Part shown: positions 38,070 to 41,942 of the stretch, piece after piece
Position numbering within the stretch: the first letter of the stretch is position 1
Layout of the letters: each line of letters starts with the position of its first letter
The notes under the pieces: model-generated
Seen by the model: the letters and a program-made list of their open reading frames with translations, nothing else
Database searches by the model: none
What the model was told of the DNA's origin: nothing
Virus record (IMG/VR): IMGVR_UViG_3300047491_001328
Span: 1-41,942 of that record
DNA length: 41,942 bases
Reading direction: 5' to 3' (one strand)
Source of the DNA: a virus
Program-made: the position numbers and the translations under genes

Positions 38070-38462
38070 CTACCACTCCCGAAAATTCATGATTTTCATA
38101 ATTCTTTTTGCCTCAATTCGATCCGTGTCCTTTTCACATTCAGGCAAGTTCTCATAATCAGTATACATCTGCCTCATCCAACGGTCAACCGCCCACTTTG
38201 GAATCGTAACGGTACCATCATCGTTTATCAGGGACATTACCTCGCCATCTTCTGTCTTTTTAGTACATCTCTGAAACAGGACCGTCATCCAACGAGTCCA
38301 CATGTCATGAATAAAATCTGACAGTTCCTCCATTTTCTCCCTTGAAATTTTCTTACAATTCTCGGAACAAACATCTGGATTTCCAGTATCTCGCGCGCAA
38401 TATTTTGATTGGAAAAGGCTTAAGCATCCACACCCTTCCTTCCATCCACAGTTATCCTTCAT
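38070..38462 (-). CDS. Small cysteine-rich protein of a phage-type family (130 aa)
   Basis: MKDNCGWKEGCGCLSLFQSK, with DVCSENCKK, then a helical part FIHDMWTRWMTVLFQR, IPKWAVDRWMRQMYTDY and NLPECEKDTDRIEAK. The segment with xxVDRWxRQMxTxYxxLPExEKDxDRxEA recurs in hypothetical phage proteins. An N-terminal metal site is likely. Function unknown. It overlaps the zinc-ribbon gene by 11 nt. Confidence 0.55.
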   Translation of the reverse strand: MKDNCGWKEGCGCLSLFQSKYCARDTGNPDVCSENCKKISREKMEELSDFIHDMWTRWMTVLFQRCTKKTEDGEVMSLINDDGTVTIPKWAVDRWMRQMYTDYENLPECEKDTDRIEAKRIMKIMNFREW

Positions 38463-38712
38463 TGAGAGCAACCACCTTAGCTAATTTCCAAACAGTTTTA
38501 GTATATTTTCCACAAGTCCCGCATTCATAGATCTCATCTAAATGCATTCCATGAATACCATGATTATGATAACTGGATTCACTTCTTCCAAAAACATCAT
38601 CGCTTCCACAATGAGCACATCTGATGTTCTCAATAGAATCGTGATTATCAAACCAATTCATTGTATCTTTCAAGAGTTTTTCATCTTGAATATCCTCTTT
38701 ATTTATCATCAT
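38452..38712 (-). CDS. Zinc-ribbon protein (86 aa)
   Basis: MMINKEDIQDEKLLKDTMNW then a ribbon IRCAHCGSDDVFGRS...YECGTCGKYTKTVWK (CxxC and CxxC). Short overlaps (ATGA) tie it to its neighbours. Similar two-knuckle ribbons are frequent in this window. Function unknown. Confidence 0.55.
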   Translation of the reverse strand: MMINKEDIQDEKLLKDTMNWFDNHDSIENIRCAHCGSDDVFGRSESSYHNHGIHGMHLDEIYECGTCGKYTKTVWKLAKVVALNEG

Positions 38713-38972
38713 TGTTCACCGCTCTGATTAACAAACATTTCGTCCATCATTTTGTAAAATTTATTAAACATCATGCGCCCTTGTAATCGCATGACCTCGA
38801 CGTTTTCCCCGACCATAGCAATGTCAAATCCCCATCTTTCCAATACCAACTGGAGTTCTGCCATCAGCAAATCGGCCTCTTCCTGAGTAATTGGTAGCAT
38901 TCCATTAAACGGTCGCTGATTATCACAAATGAATGTGAATCCACTGTCTGAAATTTTGTCTGCCGAAATCAT
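38709..38972 (-). CDS. Unknown protein (87 aa)
   Basis: MISADKISDSGFTFICDNQR, a strand-rich start, then a long helix (EEADLLMAELQLVLERWGFD) and an end EVMRLQGRMMFNKFYKMMDE. Helical composition suggests a small regulator or assembly factor. No family recognised. Confidence 0.45.
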   Translation of the reverse strand: MISADKISDSGFTFICDNQRPFNGMLPITQEEADLLMAELQLVLERWGFDIAMVGENVEVMRLQGRMMFNKFYKMMDEMFVNQSGEQ

Positions 38973-38985
38973 AAAAACACCGACT

Positions 38986-39249
38986 TTAAAGCTTTTCTCC
39001 CCTTACCCTATTTATAGGTTTCGCTGATCCTACACCATACTCATTATACCATGCAAAGTGATCACTGGGGCAAAATGTATATTCAAGATATCCCGTGTTA
39101 TATCCACAGCATTTGCTAATTGTTACTGTTCCTGTACGCGGGCTAGCTTTAATAGACCCCTTTTCTTTCCCTGCTCTCATGTTAATTTCATGGATTCGAA
39201 TAGCACTTTCCATTTCCTTGATATGGTCATAATTTGGTCTTCTAATCAT
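38986..39249 (-). CDS. Unknown protein with the shared P-[ND]-Y N-terminal signature (87 aa)
   Basis: Opens MIRRPNYDHIKEMESAIRIH, the clearest short form of the signature found in three other proteins here, then a basic linker (GKEKGSIKASPRTG) and a compact end with two cysteines in CCGYNTG and CPSDHF. Start has GGTGA upstream. Function unknown. Confidence 0.6.
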   Translation of the reverse strand: MIRRPNYDHIKEMESAIRIHEINMRAGKEKGSIKASPRTGTVTISKCCGYNTGYLEYTFCPSDHFAWYNEYGVGSAKPINRVRGEKL

Positions 39250-39277
39250 AGCAAATCACCAAAAAAATAAGGTAGAG

Positions 39278-41170
39278 TTAAACCTCTTCCCCATTGAAAA
39301 TCCTTCTTGGAAATTCGTACTCCCTTCTTGTCTTTCCCCAATTTGAAACATGACTGAAATACCCAATCACCCTTGTAACAAAATCAACTATTGGCTTGCT
39401 GCATATTGGACAAATATTCGAATTCCCGCACACGCTAGTATGTCCATCTGCGCATGTGCCAAATCCATAGTTCACAGCAAGATGACTGACACCATTCTTA
39501 ACCGAGTACAATATCAACTTTTTCATTACTTCAAAATCGGTGATCCTTTCTTTTACATTTAGATGTAAGATGCCTCCACCACTAAGTATTTCCATGAATT
39601 TTCCAGTAGTTATGATCCTTTCTGGCAATGGAACATCCTCAGTTAATGGGATATATTGATTCGAATACAACTCAAAGGGTACTGCATCATCACCAAAAAC
39701 AACCTTATCTTTCTGACAAAGCTTTGATGCTACACTTTCACCAGGTATCTCTTCTACATTATAAGAATATTTGTTTTCAACACTGGTCTTTTTCGCAAAG
39801 TCCTCGATGTAATTTAACGTGTCTACAGTAAATTTCGTTCCTTCTTCTGATCTAATATCGAATCCCATGAAATAATTCATCTCATGTATTCCAATTATTC
39901 CAATGGTTGAAAAATACCGATTTAAATTAAGCCACTTCAGCGGATTAAAGAACTTCAAAAACCCTGACTCGATTCTCTTTTTTACAATATTCTCTCTATG
40001 AATCAAAAGCAAATCGCGAACATCTTCAAGACGTTCTTGTAATAGTTTCGTGAATTTCTCCTTATCACCATTAGCCCTGATTGCTATCCTTGGTAGATTT
40101 ATTGTTACGACTCTATGCGATCCAAGATTCATACCGCCATTTCCAAATGTATCAACCTTAAATTGCATTCTCTCGCGATCGTTTACCAATCGACAACAGC
40201 TAGCAATCTTTTCACCGCTATTAACATAAATATTGAAGCATCCCTTTTCAGTATTCACTTTTGCAACAAAATCTAGGAACTCCTTATCAACAATGTTTTT
40301 ATTTTCATCACAATATATATTCATTGTTACAACTGGAAACCGGTATGGCAAGCCGCTGCTAGGATCTCCTTTTGCAAACCATTCTGCAAATAATTTCTGT
40401 ATGTGCATCACATATTCAAAGTCTACATGCGTGCCATCCGGATATACATGATGTTCAAATACCTTTTTCAAATTGGGCATATCAAAAATACTCAGATTCG
40501 AGAAGGGTGACTGAGATCCAACCCTAAAAGTATTATTAGTCACATGAACAAATTTTTGGCAGTCATTTATAATAACGCTATCAGAAAGCCCCTCATTTTT
40601 GGCATACCACGCATAATTTATAAACAAGTCAGCAAGAGCCACGGCACCCGCGAACTGTTGCGAAAGATCCATGCAAAATTCTATGCACTGTGCCATAAAA
40701 CTATCAGCTCTTTTTGGTGGCAAGCTATGAAGTGGGCCATACGGACGGCCTTCTGTCATAATTGGCATCGTACTAACACTTGTACAATAAACTTCTTGGA
40801 TGCCAACACCTGAAGAGTCATGGAAGTAAATATCACCTTTAACAATAGAATTTAATAGGTTTGCTGCCTTGTCTTCACCGAATCTTTTTGTTGCATATCG
40901 ATGAAGCAAATAAAACCCTTCCAACTTCTGAATGCCTTTTACTATCTCAGCTCCATAATTATTTGGACTGATTTCTTCTCCAGAATTTGCATTGCTGTCA
41001 ATAGTCACATCAGTGAACCGTTTAGTAAAGTAAGCATGGGACATATCACCGACATCAAGACATCTTCGGGAGATGCCTTCTATATCAAGAAGGCTTCTAG
41101 TTTTTTCACTCTGATTTAAATTGTTATACCAATCATCAAAAGGCTCAGAAAATGTATTTTCAACGCGCAC
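39278..41170 (-). CDS. nrdD: Anaerobic (class III) ribonucleotide reductase
   Basis: A 630-residue NrdD, making dNTP precursors from NTPs in anoxia. Family segments include GEEISPNNYGAEIVKG, FHDSSGVGIQEVYC, FVHVTNNTFRVGSQSPFSN, FPVVTMNIYCDENK and INLPRIAIRAN. Near the C-terminus a zinc site (CADGHTSVCGNSNICPIC) precedes the glycyl-radical motif TRVIGY. No N-terminal ATP-cone is visible, as in many phage forms. GTG 41170 is chosen as start because GGAG lies 8 nt upstream; a TTG one codon earlier is possible. Activation needs NrdG, encoded just upstream. Confidence 0.95.
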   Translation of the reverse strand: MRVENTFSEPFDDWYNNLNQSEKTRSLLDIEGISRRCLDVGDMSHAYFTKRFTDVTIDSNANSGEEISPNNYGAEIVKGIQKLEGFYLLHRYATKRFGEDKAANLLNSIVKGDIYFHDSSGVGIQEVYCTSVSTMPIMTEGRPYGPLHSLPPKRADSFMAQCIEFCMDLSQQFAGAVALADLFINYAWYAKNEGLSDSVIINDCQKFVHVTNNTFRVGSQSPFSNLSIFDMPNLKKVFEHHVYPDGTHVDFEYVMHIQKLFAEWFAKGDPSSGLPYRFPVVTMNIYCDENKNIVDKEFLDFVAKVNTEKGCFNIYVNSGEKIASCCRLVNDRERMQFKVDTFGNGGMNLGSHRVVTINLPRIAIRANGDKEKFTKLLQERLEDVRDLLLIHRENIVKKRIESGFLKFFNPLKWLNLNRYFSTIGIIGIHEMNYFMGFDIRSEEGTKFTVDTLNYIEDFAKKTSVENKYSYNVEEIPGESVASKLCQKDKVVFGDDAVPFELYSNQYIPLTEDVPLPERIITTGKFMEILSGGGILHLNVKERITDFEVMKKLILYSVKNGVSHLAVNYGFGTCADGHTSVCGNSNICPICSKPIVDFVTRVIGYFSHVSNWGKTRREYEFPRRIFNGEEV

Positions 41171-41182
41171 CAAACCATCTCC

Positions 41183-41710
41183 TCAGTCCTTTCTAAAAAT
41201 GGCTTTTGACAATAATTCCCCTTCATTTTGGTAGGCACCCCTGTAAAGCTTTTCAGCCTTTTTGCCAATCTTAATAAAGGCGATTTGTGCTAACTTTGCA
41301 TTCTCATGTACTAATATTCCATGAGTATTATAAACAACTAATAATGCCTTTGATTTTCCAGTATAACCAGCATCCCAGAACGCGGTTTCCATCGTTGCAC
41401 CCATTCTCAAAAGCGTTGATCTAGGCACCGCGAATCCCATACAATCATCCGGAATGCTCACTGTTTCATTAAATGTAATTAAATAATTTCCTTCCGATAA
41501 AAGCTTGCTTGGATCTGCACTAAAATCAGTCACAAGCTCGGTCGTTGGCAACATACGAGCAGCGTTATCAAAATCAATAGTTCCAGGACCAATAAACTTT
41601 TCTATTTTATTTACAGTGAGATCGACACCACTCATCTGCTCTTGCTTATCATTGTCAATACAATCCGAAACTATTTTATCTTCTATAATTTGTTTTCCTG
41701 TCAGTAGCAT
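41183..41710 (-). CDS. dcd: dCTP deaminase/dUTPase family protein
   Basis: A 175-residue protein of the Dcd/Dut fold. QMSGVDLTVNKIEKFIGPGT is the conserved N-terminal segment of archaeal members, FAVPRSTLLRMGATMETAFW the substrate-binding core, and WDAGYTGKSKALLVVYN the third conserved block. It makes dUMP from dCTP or dUTP and keeps uracil out of DNA. Resemblance to archaeal sequences helps assign the host domain. Ribosome site GGTGA lies 7 nt upstream. Confidence 0.88.
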   Translation of the reverse strand: MLLTGKQIIEDKIVSDCIDNDKQEQMSGVDLTVNKIEKFIGPGTIDFDNAARMLPTTELVTDFSADPSKLLSEGNYLITFNETVSIPDDCMGFAVPRSTLLRMGATMETAFWDAGYTGKSKALLVVYNTHGILVHENAKLAQIAFIKIGKKAEKLYRGAYQNEGELLSKAIFRKD

Positions 41711-41717
41711 TTTTTAT

Positions 41718-41942
41718 TCACCTATAGTATATTTTCTGATTAGACGATGCTGGAAAGCCACCTGACCTTAATTCTTTGACATAAGGGCCATCCACAACCA
41801 TATCAAATAGCGATATGATATCATATGGTATATCATTATAATAATGCCCTGTATACAGCACATTATAAAATTTTGACTTTCCCACTAAATCTCTAACCGC
41901 ATCTTTTTGGAAGAGCGGATCTCCACCGGTTAAGCACAATGC
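41718..41942 (-). CDS. nrdG: NrdG-like activase of the anaerobic reductase (C-terminal part, cut by window edge)
   Basis: Only the last roughly 75 residues are inside the window: CLTGGDPLFQKDAVRDLV (radical SAM GGE/GGDP region), VLYTGHYYN, DMVVDGPYVKEL and SSNQKIYY, matching the C-terminal half of NrdG (GPY...SxNQ). The SAM-binding CxxxCxxC would lie beyond position 41942. The gene precedes the reductase in the same direction, the usual pairing. Confidence 0.85.
   Translation of the reverse strand, partial: ALCLTGGDPLFQKDAVRDLVGKSKFYNVLYTGHYYNDIPYDIISLFDMVVDGPYVKELRSGGFPASSNQKIYYR

Noticed and set aside
1-41942. Provirus structural module (capsid, portal, terminase)
   Set aside because: I looked for these among all larger genes and none shows their motifs; the identity as virus therefore rests on replication and small-gene content.

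Overview
The window (about 42 kb, AT-rich) looks like part of the genome of an archaeal virus or virus-like extrachromosomal element, most likely from an anaerobic host. The archaeal signals are: (1) many gene starts sit 20-30 nt downstream of a BRE/TATA pair such as CGAAAAG-TATAAATA or CGAAAGG-TTTAAATA, often giving near-leaderless starts; (2) tRNA genes are interrupted by 55-70 nt insertions; (3) the family B DNA polymerase ends in a PIP-like motif; (4) the dCTP deaminase/dUTPase resembles the archaeal type. Other genes start behind GGAGG/GGTGA Shine-Dalgarno sites and overlap by ATGA. An anaerobic (class III) ribonucleotide reductase points to an anoxic habitat. No capsid, tail, terminase or integrase gene is visible, so a large plasmid or Borg-like element cannot be excluded.

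Layout: except for two small genes (12505-12982, +), everything reads on the minus strand. From right to left: 35-42 kb is replication and nucleotide supply (NrdG fragment, Dcd/Dut, NrdD, an SF3 helicase) with small proteins. 30-35 kb is an RNA-repair block (YcgL/COG3541-type nucleotidyltransferase, RtcB, CCA-adding enzyme) with small zinc-ribbon proteins and a winged-helix regulator. 21.4-30 kb holds an Rnl5-type RNA ligase, a DHH phosphoesterase, a CoaD-like enzyme, a class II aldolase-like fusion and many small membrane and cysteine-rich proteins. 21.04-21.41 kb is a noncoding, palindrome-rich stretch that could be an origin. 13-21 kb contains an XPD/DinG-like Fe-S helicase, a radical SAM protein, a PspA/Vipp1-like protein and an HD hydrolase. 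8.8-12.4 kb contains PolB and a deoxynucleoside kinase, 7.4-8.5 kb a run of related zinc proteins. 5.4-6.6 kb is an RNA-gene cluster, 3.8-5.3 kb the Ro60 (TROVE) gene, 1.1-3.4 kb two paralogous metallophosphoesterases, and 0.4-1.1 kb a PD-(D/E)XK nuclease.

The theme is RNA handling: Ro60 beside tRNA-like genes, two unrelated RNA ligases, a CCA-adding enzyme, an RNA-repair-associated nucleotidyltransferase and a possible oligoribonuclease. The most unusual signal is a 27-nt element repeated five times between 5394 and 6469, in the insertions of three tRNA genes and in two neighbouring RNA-like segments, next to Ro60. It may be a Y-RNA-like module embedded in tRNA precursors (inference). Other unusual points are a short N-terminal signature shared by four otherwise different proteins, two genes that appear to start at AUU or AUA behind good Shine-Dalgarno sites, and a TAA in a tyrosine slot of a repeat protein.
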